This document shows, in pieces, positions 16,682 through 24,601 of a stretch of DNA of 41,864 nucleotides (its first letter is position 1; every line of letters starts with the position of its first letter). Under the pieces are notes generated by a model. The model had not been told where the DNA came from. It ran no database searches and saw only the letters and a program-made list of their open reading frames with translations. The stretch covers positions 1 through 41,864 of the forward strand of contig JAUIKS010000055.1 in assembly GCA_030430565.1 (NCBI GenBank). The letters are read 5' to 3'. The DNA comes from Polyangia bacterium (lineage in GTDB: Bacteria; Myxococcota_A; Polyangia; Nannocystales; Nannocystaceae). A program made the position numbers and the translations under genes.

Positions 16682-17332
16682 TCACGGATTCTCAGGGTTT
16701 AGGCCGGCGTGGCGCTTCATCTCGGCCAGCCAGCTCCCGAGGCTCTGGGTCGTCGACGCCAGCAGCTCGGGCGACTCGGCCAGCGTGGCCATTTGCTTCA
16801 TGAGCTGCTGTTTTCCGCGCCGGAGTCGCCCCCTGATGGTCGGGTACTTGACCCCGAGGACCTCCGCGATCTCGCGCCCCTTCATTCCTTCCCAGTAGTC
16901 CAGCTCGAGCGCGATCTGCAGATCGAGGGGGAGCCTCCGGAGCGCCTTCATAAGGAGGCGGTGCTCTCGCCGCTGAACAAGGACGAAGTGCGGATCGGGG
17001 CCGAATTCTTCGCTTGTTCGCTCCTCGAGCGGAACGACCCCCGCGTGCTTTTTACGCTCGCGGAAATATCGGAACAGCTTGTTGCGCGCGATTGAGAAGA
17101 GGTACGTCCGAACGGTGGATCTCCGATCAAACGGCGTTTTCGTCTCCACGCACCCCATGAACGTCTTGTGGACGAGATCGGTCGCCGTCGTGTCGTCGCT
17201 GACCTTGCTGCGAAAAAATCGCGTTACGGATGGAGCGTAGCGCTGATAGAGAAGCTCTCCCTTCGCGCGGTCTCCGTTGCGCCACGCGATGAGCCACTCA
17301 TAATTTTCATCATCCGACTTGTGCGCACCCAT
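16682..17332 (-). CDS. ECF sigma factor paired with the Ser/Thr kinase
   Basis: 216 residues from the ATG at 17330-17332. Region 2 is visible as YQRYAPSVTRFFRSKVSDD, DLVHKTFMGCVETK and VRTYLFSIARNKLFRYFRE. Region 4 is LPLDLQIALELDYWEGMKG followed by the helix-turn-helix EIAEVLGVKYPTIRGRLRRG. A C-terminal tail of about 40 residues follows region 4. The adjacent downstream gene is a transmembrane Ser/Thr kinase rather than an anti-sigma factor. This fits ECF groups known to be genomically linked to Ser/Thr kinases and thought to be controlled by phosphorylation. Candidate regulon members are the neighbouring protease and hydrolase genes (inference). An AT-rich stretch at 17340-17370 upstream could hold its promoter. 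Confidence 0.93.
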   Translation of the reverse strand: MGAHKSDDENYEWLIAWRNGDRAKGELLYQRYAPSVTRFFRSKVSDDTTATDLVHKTFMGCVETKTPFDRRSTVRTYLFSIARNKLFRYFRERKKHAGVVPLEERTSEEFGPDPHFVLVQRREHRLLMKALRRLPLDLQIALELDYWEGMKGREIAEVLGVKYPTIRGRLRRGKQQLMKQMATLAESPELLASTTQSLGSWLAEMKRHAGLNPENP

Positions 17333-17731
17333 GGTCGCGCGATTTTAGAAAATTAAACCTCATAAGCTAAGCGCTCCTTCGTCGCGCGAAATCACGCGCT
17401 GAGCAGGGATGGCTTCGAGCCGATCAATTCGGTGAGCGCGAGGAGACCAGCGCGGTGATCCCGAGCGAGGTTGACGCGGATGAACGGCGTTATCCATGCC
17501 AAGGGCTGTGTCTTGATCGTGGCGCGGAGATGTTGAGCGCGGCGTGGGTGCGGAGCGCGCGCGTGACACCACGCGCGCGAGAATAGCGGAAGTACGTCGT
17601 CGACGCGGTCGAGCGAGCGACGGGATGGGCAGGCCGCCGAGCGCGACGTTGAGGTTTCGTCTCGACGCGGTTCACGCCTACATCGAGACTCGCGCCAGCA
17701 TGCAGTCAACCGCGGCTCTCGCCGCGGGCTG
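17333..17731. other. Gap between sigma factor and amidase genes, no confident gene
   Basis: About 400 bases. The first 30 bases are AT-rich (leader of the sigma gene). A minus-strand frame at 17392-17709 ends in a stretch that looks more protein-like than most shadows (LAWITPFIRVNLARDHRAGL and LLALTELIGSKPSLLSA). It has no good start or ribosome site and an Arg/Ser-biased first half. It may be a gene remnant, but I cannot tie it to a family. Confidence 0.3.
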
Positions 17732-18778
17732 CTAGGCCCAGATCGGGATATCGTCTCGCCAGTTCTCGTATACCGATTGGTAGTCGGGGCGCGAGAGGAC
17801 GAGTTCCGCGTAAGCGTTCGCGTGTTTGTCGTCGTCGATGAGGCTCTCGAGAGCGCCCTCGCCCAGCTCGAGCAGTCGAGAGATGTACGCCTCCAAGAGC
17901 TCCCCGAGGGTCTCGATGTCTACGAACAGCGAGCCGCCAACGTCAACTTTACCCTTCTTGTGGACGTCGTGTGACGTGACCCCTGAGACACCCGGTCGGT
18001 GGAGGCTCTGGTAGTTCCCGCGCCCTCCGTCGAGGTACATGAGGTCTGCGTGCAGAATGAAAATTGCCTCGACCTGCGCCGGGGTGAAGAGCGCGTAGGT
18101 GCCGCGGACGATGTTGGAGGAGCTCTGAGGTACCGTCCGTCGCGCCCACTCCGGGAAGTCGGGCCGGTTTGGGTTCTTCAGCCTCCCGTCCTTCACGTCG
18201 AACACCCGGTAGAAGCGCCCGTCGACCTCACGCAGGCGCCCTGCGGACGATATCTCGACACCTAGCGTGTATCGGTTCGCGCTGTGGCCGTGAATGCCCT
18301 GATCACTGATGTTGCAGTCTTGGTGGACTCTGCCGAGACAGTCGATGATTAGGTACGTATTGTAGTACGTTCGCTTTCTCCTGGCGAAAGCGAGGCTCTG
18401 CTTCATCTTCCTGTCAACCCCCTCCAGGAACGCCTGCACGAGCTCTTCTTCGGTCTCCGCGTGCTTGACCTGTCCCTTACTCCAGGTGCTGTGCACGGGG
18501 TAGTGTAGACACAGGCCCGTCGGCTTCTCCTCGGAGAATGTGCCGTAGTGCGCGGTCTGGCGCGTGCGCTCGGCGTTGGCGAGCTTCTCGCCGCGCCAGT
18601 CGATCGCGCGTGGAAGCGCGCGTGTATCGGGTTCGCGGGACGAGAAGGAGAGCGGCCCAGCCGCTTCGAACTCCTCGGGGTCGACCGCGTCGAGCGCGTC
18701 GAGGAACTCCTCGGAGACATCATCGTCAAGGGCGGAGATTGCTTCGAGCGAGAGCGATGTTTTCGGAAATGTCGGCAT
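17732..18778 (-). CDS. Amidase_2 (AmpD/PGRP-like) peptidoglycan amidase with acidic leader
   Basis: 348 residues from the ATG at 18776-18778. Residues 85-285 match the zinc N-acetylmuramoyl-L-alanine amidase fold: LCLHYPVHSTW (His92), TYLIIDCLGRVHQD, HGHSANRYTLGVEISSAG (Glu175) and TSHDVHKKGKVDVGG (His270, Lys277, Asp279). This gives the His/His/Asp zinc set and the catalytic Glu position of AmpD-type enzymes, which cut between MurNAc and the stem peptide. The first 50 residues are acidic, start with MP and end in GPLSFSSREP; the same hexapeptide occurs in the next protein upstream. No Sec or Tat signal, so reaching the wall needs another route or cell lysis. A C-terminal helical tail (about 285-348) has no known match. 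Confidence 0.82.
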   Translation of the reverse strand: MPTFPKTSLSLEAISALDDDVSEEFLDALDAVDPEEFEAAGPLSFSSREPDTRALPRAIDWRGEKLANAERTRQTAHYGTFSEEKPTGLCLHYPVHSTWSKGQVKHAETEEELVQAFLEGVDRKMKQSLAFARRKRTYYNTYLIIDCLGRVHQDCNISDQGIHGHSANRYTLGVEISSAGRLREVDGRFYRVFDVKDGRLKNPNRPDFPEWARRTVPQSSSNIVRGTYALFTPAQVEAIFILHADLMYLDGGRGNYQSLHRPGVSGVTSHDVHKKGKVDVGGSLFVDIETLGELLEAYISRLLELGEGALESLIDDDKHANAYAELVLSRPDYQSVYENWRDDIPIWA

Positions 18779-18828
18779 GAGCTGCTCTTGCGAGTGTTCT
18801 GCGGTGATTTGGTCGTGTGCGGGCGGCG

Positions 18829-19830
18829 CTAGCCGGAGAGCTTGTTCAGGAGTTTTTGTTTGGCGCGGGTAATTCGATCAAGCTCCGCCAGCGTTTTCGC
18901 TTGCAGCTTGTTCAGCGCGTCGAGATCGGCGATGAGAGCGCCCGTACGGTCCTCGCGGACGGAGGCCACGTACTCGGCGCACTGAGGGTTCTTCGTCAGA
19001 TGGTGAAGGCTCCAGTAGCACACGGTGTCGATACCGAGCTCCTTCGCGGCCTTGATCGAGGCGGCCATCGCGGGGGCGGGGTCGTCGGGTTGTCGATACG
19101 CCGCGAGGCCCATGATATTCGGCCGCTTGCCGACTCGCGATTCCCAAAGGTTGTTGGCGAGACGAACAAGCCGCGATGGATCCTGGTTGTTCTTTATCGT
19201 GGCGTAGGCCTGCGGGATCAGGTCTCGTGACTTCTCCGCGAGCGGGCGCAATTTGGCCTCGTTCACGAACGTGATCCCCGTGACCCCCATTGGAACGCCG
19301 GCGAAGCGGTCTGCGACCTGCTCCGCCGCGACTCGGGCGGTTTGGCCGCCCTTGTTCCTCGTCCACGGCTCCTCCGCGTCCCAGACAATTGAGTGAATGT
19401 TTGGGCTCTCGTCGAAGAGAGGGCGCAGCGCGTCGGCTGCCTGATCGATGAAGCGTTGACACGGTAGGAGCCAGCTCGTCAGGTGCAGCTCAACCCCGGC
19501 CTCAGCGCACGCCGAGGCGATCTCTATGATCGCCGCTTTGTCGCGCATCCTGAAGTCATCGCAGCTTCTGGATTTAGCGAAGTCATTGATCATCAGATCG
19601 ATTCGGTTGATCCGGTGTGATCTGGCGAAGTCGATGTACTTCGCGGGGTTCTTGAACGTCGCGGACCCCGCCCACGCGCCGACCGTGTGAATCGGTGTGC
19701 TCTCGCTGAACGAGAGCGGGCCCTCGCCTCCCATGCTCGCGAGCGCGGCCTCGAGCGCTTCCCGTGACTCGAGCTCGTCCTCGGTGAAGTCTGGTCGAGT
19801 CTCGTATTCAAGCTTCTCGGTTTTTGGCAT
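18829..19830 (-). CDS. TIM-barrel glycosidase-like protein with the same acidic leader
   Basis: 333 residues from the ATG at 19828-19830, with GAGGG 5 bases upstream. Residues about 45-290 alternate strands and helices like a (beta/alpha)8 barrel (RINRIDLMINDF, GVELHLTSWLL, IHSIVWDAEEPW, PMGVTGITFVN, PNIMGLAAYRQ, IDTVCYWSLHH). The acid cluster DAEE (151-154) at a strand end is placed as in GH25-type lysozymes, so a muramidase or other glycosidase role is possible, but I cannot assign a family. The N-terminus is acidic and contains GPLSFSESTP (37-46), shared with the amidase. No export signal. The amidase gene follows after 50 bases. A C-terminal basic helix (KLQAKTLAELDRITRAKQKL) may be a coiled coil. 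Confidence 0.75.
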   Translation of the reverse strand: MPKTEKLEYETRPDFTEDELESREALEAALASMGGEGPLSFSESTPIHTVGAWAGSATFKNPAKYIDFARSHRINRIDLMINDFAKSRSCDDFRMRDKAAIIEIASACAEAGVELHLTSWLLPCQRFIDQAADALRPLFDESPNIHSIVWDAEEPWTRNKGGQTARVAAEQVADRFAGVPMGVTGITFVNEAKLRPLAEKSRDLIPQAYATIKNNQDPSRLVRLANNLWESRVGKRPNIMGLAAYRQPDDPAPAMAASIKAAKELGIDTVCYWSLHHLTKNPQCAEYVASVREDRTGALIADLDALNKLQAKTLAELDRITRAKQKLLNKLSG

Positions 19831-19882
19831 CTTATCCCTCGATTCGACGGTCGAAGTGTATCATTTAGACGCGTGAGCTGGC

Positions 19883-19906
19883 CGCTCATACGCTCATACG
19901 CTCATT
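19883..19906. repeat. Three tandem copies of an 8-bp unit
   Basis: CGCTCATA at 19883-19890 and 19891-19898, then CGCTCATT at 19899-19906. They lie in the 82-base gap between the pseudokinase-like gene and the TIM-barrel gene. Could be a short protein-binding array or simple slippage. Confidence 0.5.
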
Positions 19907-19912
19907 TGCTCG

Positions 19913-21136
19913 CTACCTCTCGACTCGACGAGTGAGCAGGTAGGGACGTTTACGCGTCCGTCGCGTCGCGTTCGTGCGCGTACACGTCGAGCGCTTCCAT
20001 GCTGTGCTGCTGCGGCCCTCGCGGCGCTTCGTGCTGTGTTCTAGCGCGTCCAGCAATGCGGGGGCTGATCCGAAGCGTCGGTATCGGTCGGGGTCCATGG
20101 CTCTGGCGATTACGAGGGAGACGCTCTCCGGGATACGCAGCTCGGGAAACGTACGGTGAAGCACGGGGGCGGTGGGCCAGTCAGCGTGACGGTGGTAGGC
20201 TTCCGCGAGGGCGTGCAGCTCGAAGGGGAGCGCGCCCGCGAGCAGCTCGTAGAGGGTGACGCCGAGGGCGTAGATGTCCGAAGAGACGCTTGGTCGCGCG
20301 CCGAAGGCCAGCTCCGGCGCTCGATAGGCGAGCGTGGTCGCAGCGAGCGGCAGCGCGGGGCCGCGCGGGGCGGTGATCCCATGGACCAGGTCGAGGTCAA
20401 CGATCTTGATGCCCGAGCCTTGGTGGCGTCTCTCAATACGCATGAGGTTCGCTGGCTTGATGTCGCCGTGGACGAGCCCCTCGAGGTGAAGGGAGGTCAG
20501 CGCGGCGCACGTCTCGATCATGACCCGCATCGCGTGATTCAAGGTCAGGGCGCCGAGCCCGCGAAGGAGGCGATCGAGCGGCTCGCCGTCAACCCACTCG
20601 AAGAAGACGTAGGGGCGGGGTCGCTCTTCGGCTGTGAAGCCGAAATCAAGCACACGCGCGATGCGCGGGTCGTCGAGATTGGCCAGGCGGTTCGCCTGCG
20701 TGATCATCCGCTCGGCAAACCAAGGGTGGTCGTTGAGGACATCACGACGGGGAACCCGGAGCGCGGCGACGCGACCGCCGAAGCGGTGAACAGCGCGGTA
20801 GACAACGCACTTGTTGCCGACGTGTACGCGCTGGGCGAGGCGATAGTTGCCGATGACGGTCCGATACGCGAGGTGTGTCTCGCTGAGATCGTAGTGCTTC
20901 GCCCGCGGGGAGGCGTGTGCGCGCTCGGGCTCGTGTCCTCGCTGCTCCTTGTTTGCTAGCTGGGCGTCACCGCGTGGGTCATGGCGCGGGGTGAACGGTT
21001 TTGCGATGAACTTGTAGCGAAGGGTCTTCCGCCCAGAGGCGCTTGAGCGCTTGTCGACGTCGTTCATCGCCGCGCCGCGATTGCCGGAGCGGTGGGGCGC
21101 GCGTTCGCGCCAGACGATGCCGGGCTGGGAAGTCAT
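19913..21136 (-). CDS. Ser/Thr kinase homologue with degenerate ATP-binding residues (putative pseudokinase)
   Basis: 407 residues from the ATG at 21134-21136, with AGAGG 5 bases upstream. The kinase fold spans about 95-365. The ATP-anchoring Lys position reads VAALRV (Arg127). The helix-C Glu position reads ITQANRLANL (Gln147), where the kinase at 13487-16603 has REAQAMARL. The glycine loop is RVHVGNKCVVY, with only one glycine. Retained are HGDIKPAN (Asp225), DLD in place of DFG (Asp247), YRAPEL and SSDIYALGVTLYEL. Catalysis is therefore doubtful while the fold is intact, so a scaffold or allosteric role is plausible. The N-terminal 90 residues are basic and disordered-looking, and the C-terminus is Arg-rich. 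First gene of the minus-strand island. Confidence 0.85.
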   Translation of the reverse strand: MTSQPGIVWRERAPHRSGNRGAAMNDVDKRSSASGRKTLRYKFIAKPFTPRHDPRGDAQLANKEQRGHEPERAHASPRAKHYDLSETHLAYRTVIGNYRLAQRVHVGNKCVVYRAVHRFGGRVAALRVPRRDVLNDHPWFAERMITQANRLANLDDPRIARVLDFGFTAEERPRPYVFFEWVDGEPLDRLLRGLGALTLNHAMRVMIETCAALTSLHLEGLVHGDIKPANLMRIERRHQGSGIKIVDLDLVHGITAPRGPALPLAATTLAYRAPELAFGARPSVSSDIYALGVTLYELLAGALPFELHALAEAYHRHADWPTAPVLHRTFPELRIPESVSLVIARAMDPDRYRRFGSAPALLDALEHSTKRREGRSSTAWKRSTCTRTNATRRTRKRPYLLTRRVER

Positions 21137-21323
21137 GACGGCCTCTTCACCTTAGAAGTACCGTCGGGCCGCGATTATGATCGACGAGCGGCGAAGAAAT
21201 TTGTGGAGCGCCAACTCGCGATCGGTCGCCGGTCGCGACCGTCACGCTGCGGGCTCGTGTGACCAAAGGAGCAGGCTCGAGAGCGAGGGGCTGCGAATGG
21301 GCTTCACGAGCCACGTCGGCGAC

Positions 21324-22559
21324 TCACTCGAAGCGCTTGTCGCCGAAGGGCGGGACGCCGAGCAGGCGGGCGCGCAGCGATCGTCCGGACTGGCTCGCCG
21401 GGTAGACCTGGACGCGCGCGTGGCCGAGGGAGCGGTAGTCGTCGGCCGTCTCGGCCGCGAACACGCCGAGGCCCTCGGGCTGGTGACCGAGCCACACGCG
21501 GGTTGACTCCATCTCGTCGTCGGCGAGCGGCGCGGTGAGCTCGAGGCGGGCGAGCTCGAGCCACGGCGAAGGCCACAGCGCGTTGTTGTTGAGCGTCTCG
21601 TGGGTGTCGCGCGCGGGCTCCCAATCGCGCAGCTGGAGCTGCAGCTGGTACTCGACCGGCGCGCGGCGCAGGCGGGCCAAGAGCTCGCGCCGCAGGTAGT
21701 CGGTCGGGCGGTCGTCGTCGGGGTCGCGCGCCTGGTTCCAGATCTCGCGCTGGCGGGCCGGCGATGGGAGGCCTGACTCACGGGTCAGGTCACCGCGCAG
21801 CAGGCGAAACCGGCACAGCCGCAGCGCGCCGTCGCGGCCGCGGAAGGGCTGCGCGATCTTGGAGTGGTAGACGAGGTCGGCGTAGGACGCGGGCGCGTCG
21901 CGCACCGAGTCGACGGTGCCGATGAGCGCGGCGGGGTTGCGCATCATCTCGCGCTGCGCGGCCCAGTCGCCGCGCGCGGGATCGCAACGCAGGCGCGCCA
22001 CCACGAAGCTCCAGAAGCTCTCGAGGTTCCAGAAGGCCGCGAGCGCGCCGGTGTTCATGGGCAGGTCGAAGGGGCTCTCGAAGCGCTCGTCGGCGAACTT
22101 GAGCGCCGCGCCGCGGACGACCGAGCCGGCGTCGTCGATGAACGAGGCGTTGGCGTGGCGCAGCCGGCAGGGGAACACGCGGCCGGGGCGGAAGAAGGGG
22201 TGCGCGGGGAATTGGGGAGATGTCGTAATGGTCAGCTCGCCGCGCGCCGCGACCCCGGGGAGATGGGTCCCGCGACGACCGTGCTGGAACGCCTTGAACG
22301 CGAAGGCCGCGCGCAGGCTGCCGAGCAGCGCGCGCAGCCGGAGTCGGCGCAGGGCGGAGGCGCGCGGCGTCGGGCGCGGGTACGCGTGGACGCTCTCGCG
22401 GTCCCAAGCCCCGGGGCCGAAGGCCTCGTCGTAGGCGCGGCGCGCCTCGTTGACCCAGCCGCCGCGCAGCTCGGGCTCGACCAAGGGAACCTCGAGGGGC
22501 GCGTCGCTCGGGGCGGCGCGCTCGCGGATCTCGAGGGCTTCGTAGGCGAAGGACACCAC
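21324..22559 (-). CDS. Catalase-like haem protein (y4iL-like group)
   Basis: 411 residues starting at GTG 22557-22559 (the next codon is also GTG). Recognisable segments of the catalase-like superfamily are FKAFQHGRRGTHLPGVAARG around the distal-side position, CRLRHANASFIDDAG followed by VVRGAALKFAD, and DLPMNTGALAAFW. Divergent small catalase-related proteins of this sort act as peroxidases or fatty-acid hydroperoxide enzymes rather than true catalases; which applies here cannot be told. No signal peptide. The proximal Tyr ligand cannot be placed with confidence. It is single, on the minus strand, upstream of the protease/kinase island and separated from it by 187 bases. Confidence 0.8.
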   Translation of the reverse strand: MVSFAYEALEIRERAAPSDAPLEVPLVEPELRGGWVNEARRAYDEAFGPGAWDRESVHAYPRPTPRASALRRLRLRALLGSLRAAFAFKAFQHGRRGTHLPGVAARGELTITTSPQFPAHPFFRPGRVFPCRLRHANASFIDDAGSVVRGAALKFADERFESPFDLPMNTGALAAFWNLESFWSFVVARLRCDPARGDWAAQREMMRNPAALIGTVDSVRDAPASYADLVYHSKIAQPFRGRDGALRLCRFRLLRGDLTRESGLPSPARQREIWNQARDPDDDRPTDYLRRELLARLRRAPVEYQLQLQLRDWEPARDTHETLNNNALWPSPWLELARLELTAPLADDEMESTRVWLGHQPEGLGVFAAETADDYRSLGHARVQVYPASQSGRSLRARLLGVPPFGDKRFE

Positions 22560-22655
22560 GGCCGGGAGCCTACCGAATTTCGACCCCCATCACGCTCGCG
22601 CGCGCGCCGGCGGCGTCGTGGTAGCCTCATGCGCAGCGTAGGTGGGGGGTGAGGG

Positions 22656-22946
22656 ATGGACGCGAAGGCGATGGAGCGGTGGCGCGAGACCCGTGCGCGG
22701 GGCTTGCTCAGATTTCTCGCGATCTACGGCGCGGCGTTCGGGCTCGCCTTCTTCGTCGTGACGGACCTCGTGTTCCCGGCGCTGCTGAGCGAGCCGCGGC
22801 CAGACACCGCGACGTTCGTCCGTGACGCCGCGATCTACGTGTTCGTGCTCGGCCCGGCGTTCGGCGGCGTGATGTGGTGGCTCAACGAGCGCGCGTACGC
22901 GCGGGCGCAGACCGCCAGCGCGGCGCAGGCGAGCGACGGGGAGTGA
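22656..22946 (+). CDS. Small two-helix membrane protein
   Basis: 96 residues from an ATG preceded by GTGAGGG. Two hydrophobic segments (LLRFLAIYGAAFGLAFFVV with VFPALL, and AAIYVFVLGPAFGGVMWWL) separated by a polar loop predict a hairpin in the inner membrane with both ends cytoplasmic. The Ala/Gln/Ser-rich tail is polar. Family unknown. Confidence 0.7.
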   Translation: MDAKAMERWRETRARGLLRFLAIYGAAFGLAFFVVTDLVFPALLSEPRPDTATFVRDAAIYVFVLGPAFGGVMWWLNERAYARAQTASAAQASDGE

Positions 22947-23074
22947 GCGTCGACGCGCGAAAGCGCTCACGATATCACCGGCGCGAACAATAACCTCACC
23001 CCGCAGTGAACCGGCGAGCGGGCGCGGGGACTACCGCTAGCGAACACGATGACGCCGGGGTCACCGGCGGGCGC

Positions 23075-24601
23075 ATGGACTTTGGCATGACACAAGACAC
23101 TCATTCGCTGCATCGCGCGCTGACCCGGCTCACCGGCGTCGCGCTGCTCTCCACCCTCGGCCTGGCCGGCTGCGGCGACGCCGGTTACTACGGCGCCGGT
23201 GACCTCGGCGTCACGCCGGGCGGCTCGCAGGATATCGAGTACGCGCGCGAGCTGATCGGCCAAGGGCAGATCCCGGCGCACAGCGCGTTCACGGCCGAGG
23301 GGCTGCTCTCGCAGCACGACCTCCCCTTCACCGCGGGCGAGGAGTGCGAGCAGCTGCTGTGCCCGCGCGCGACCGTCAGCACCGTCGACCCCGTGGACCA
23401 GCGCGGCGAGGGCATGCTCATCCAGCTCGGGTTTGCGACGGGCCTCGACGCCGAGAGCTTCGAGCGCCAGCCGCTCAACCTCTCGGTCGCGGTCGACATC
23501 AGCGGGTCGATGGCGGACGGCAAGCTCGAGAGCCTCAAGGACGCGCTGCGCGTGATGACCGAGCAGCTCGACAGCGGCGACACGGTCTCGCTGGTCGCCT
23601 TCGATGACGAGGCAGATCGACGGCTCAAGCCGACGGTCATGAACGCGAGCGGCCGCGGCGAGCTGCTCAAGCAGATCGACAAGCTCGAGACCCGCGGCGG
23701 GACCAACATCGAGGCTGGCTTCGCGCTCGCCTACGACCAGGTCACCCCGACGGCCGGCGCCCCGGGGGTCGAGGATCGCGTGATGCTGATGACCGACGCC
23801 CAGCCGAACGTCGGCGCGACCGGCCTCGACTCGTTCATGGGCATGGCGCGCTTTTACGCCGAGTCGGAGATCGGCGTGTCGGTCTTCGGCGTCGGCCTCG
23901 ACCTCGGCGCCGAGCTGGCCCAGGGGATCAGCGAGGTCCGCGGCGGCAACTACTTCTTCCTCGCCGACAACGACGCGATCGCGCGGGTCTTCGACGAGGA
24001 GTTCGACTACATGGTGAGCCCGCTGGCCTACGACTTCGAGGTCCAGATCACCTCGGTGCCCGGCTTCAGCTTTGAGCAGGCCTACGGCGCGCCGCTCGAC
24101 CAGCCGGGCGAGGCCGTCGACTTCGGCGCGTCGACGCTGTTCCTCAGCAAGCGCGGCGGCGGCATCGGCGTGCTCGTGCGCACGAGCGAGGAGGCGCCGC
24201 TGCCCGAGGACGCGGCTGACCTCGCGCGCTTCAAGCTCTCGTACCTGCCCAACGGCGCCGACGAGCCGGTGCTCAGCGACGTCCCGATCCGCTGGGAGAT
24301 GGGCGCGAACTACACCTCGAGCTTCCACCGCGCGGACGACCTCGGGGTCTTCAAGATGGCCGCGCTGATCGACGAGTACCTCGCGCTCATCGGCGCGGCG
24401 GACTACTGCGCCGGCTCGCTCCCGCAGCCCGACGCGATCGCGCGGATCGAGGCGGCCGCCGAGCGCCTCGGCGAGCTCTCGACTGAACTCGCCGACGCGC
24501 CGCTCGCCGAGGAGCGCGACCTGATGCTCGCGCTGCGTGATAACGTGGCGGACGGCGAGCTCAACTGCGCGACGGACACCAGCGATGATGACTACTACTA
24601 A
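23075..24601 (+). CDS. VWA-domain lipoprotein
   Basis: I choose the ATG at 23075 (508 residues); an ATG at 23087 is equally possible and the frame upstream to 23006 looks non-coding. Signal peptide LTGVALLSTLGLAGC (Cys33). The von Willebrand A domain spans about 135-305 with a complete metal site: DISGSM (Asp141, Ser143, Ser145), GGTNIEAG (Thr210) and MLMTDAQPN (Asp241). The C-terminal 200 residues resemble the region after VWA in YfbK-like lipoproteins (YEVQ-like region, then a beta domain and helices). It probably binds a protein ligand at the outer membrane surface. Its last 17 bases overlap the next gene. Confidence 0.88.
   Translation: MDFGMTQDTHSLHRALTRLTGVALLSTLGLAGCGDAGYYGAGDLGVTPGGSQDIEYARELIGQGQIPAHSAFTAEGLLSQHDLPFTAGEECEQLLCPRATVSTVDPVDQRGEGMLIQLGFATGLDAESFERQPLNLSVAVDISGSMADGKLESLKDALRVMTEQLDSGDTVSLVAFDDEADRRLKPTVMNASGRGELLKQIDKLETRGGTNIEAGFALAYDQVTPTAGAPGVEDRVMLMTDAQPNVGATGLDSFMGMARFYAESEIGVSVFGVGLDLGAELAQGISEVRGGNYFFLADNDAIARVFDEEFDYMVSPLAYDFEVQITSVPGFSFEQAYGAPLDQPGEAVDFGASTLFLSKRGGGIGVLVRTSEEAPLPEDAADLARFKLSYLPNGADEPVLSDVPIRWEMGANYTSSFHRADDLGVFKMAALIDEYLALIGAADYCAGSLPQPDAIARIEAAAERLGELSTELADAPLAEERDLMLALRDNVADGELNCATDTSDDDYY

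Noticed and set aside
17392..17709. 105-codon minus-strand frame as a gene
   Set aside because: No ribosome site and no recognisable family; only its last 45 residues look protein-like, so it is mentioned only as a possible remnant.
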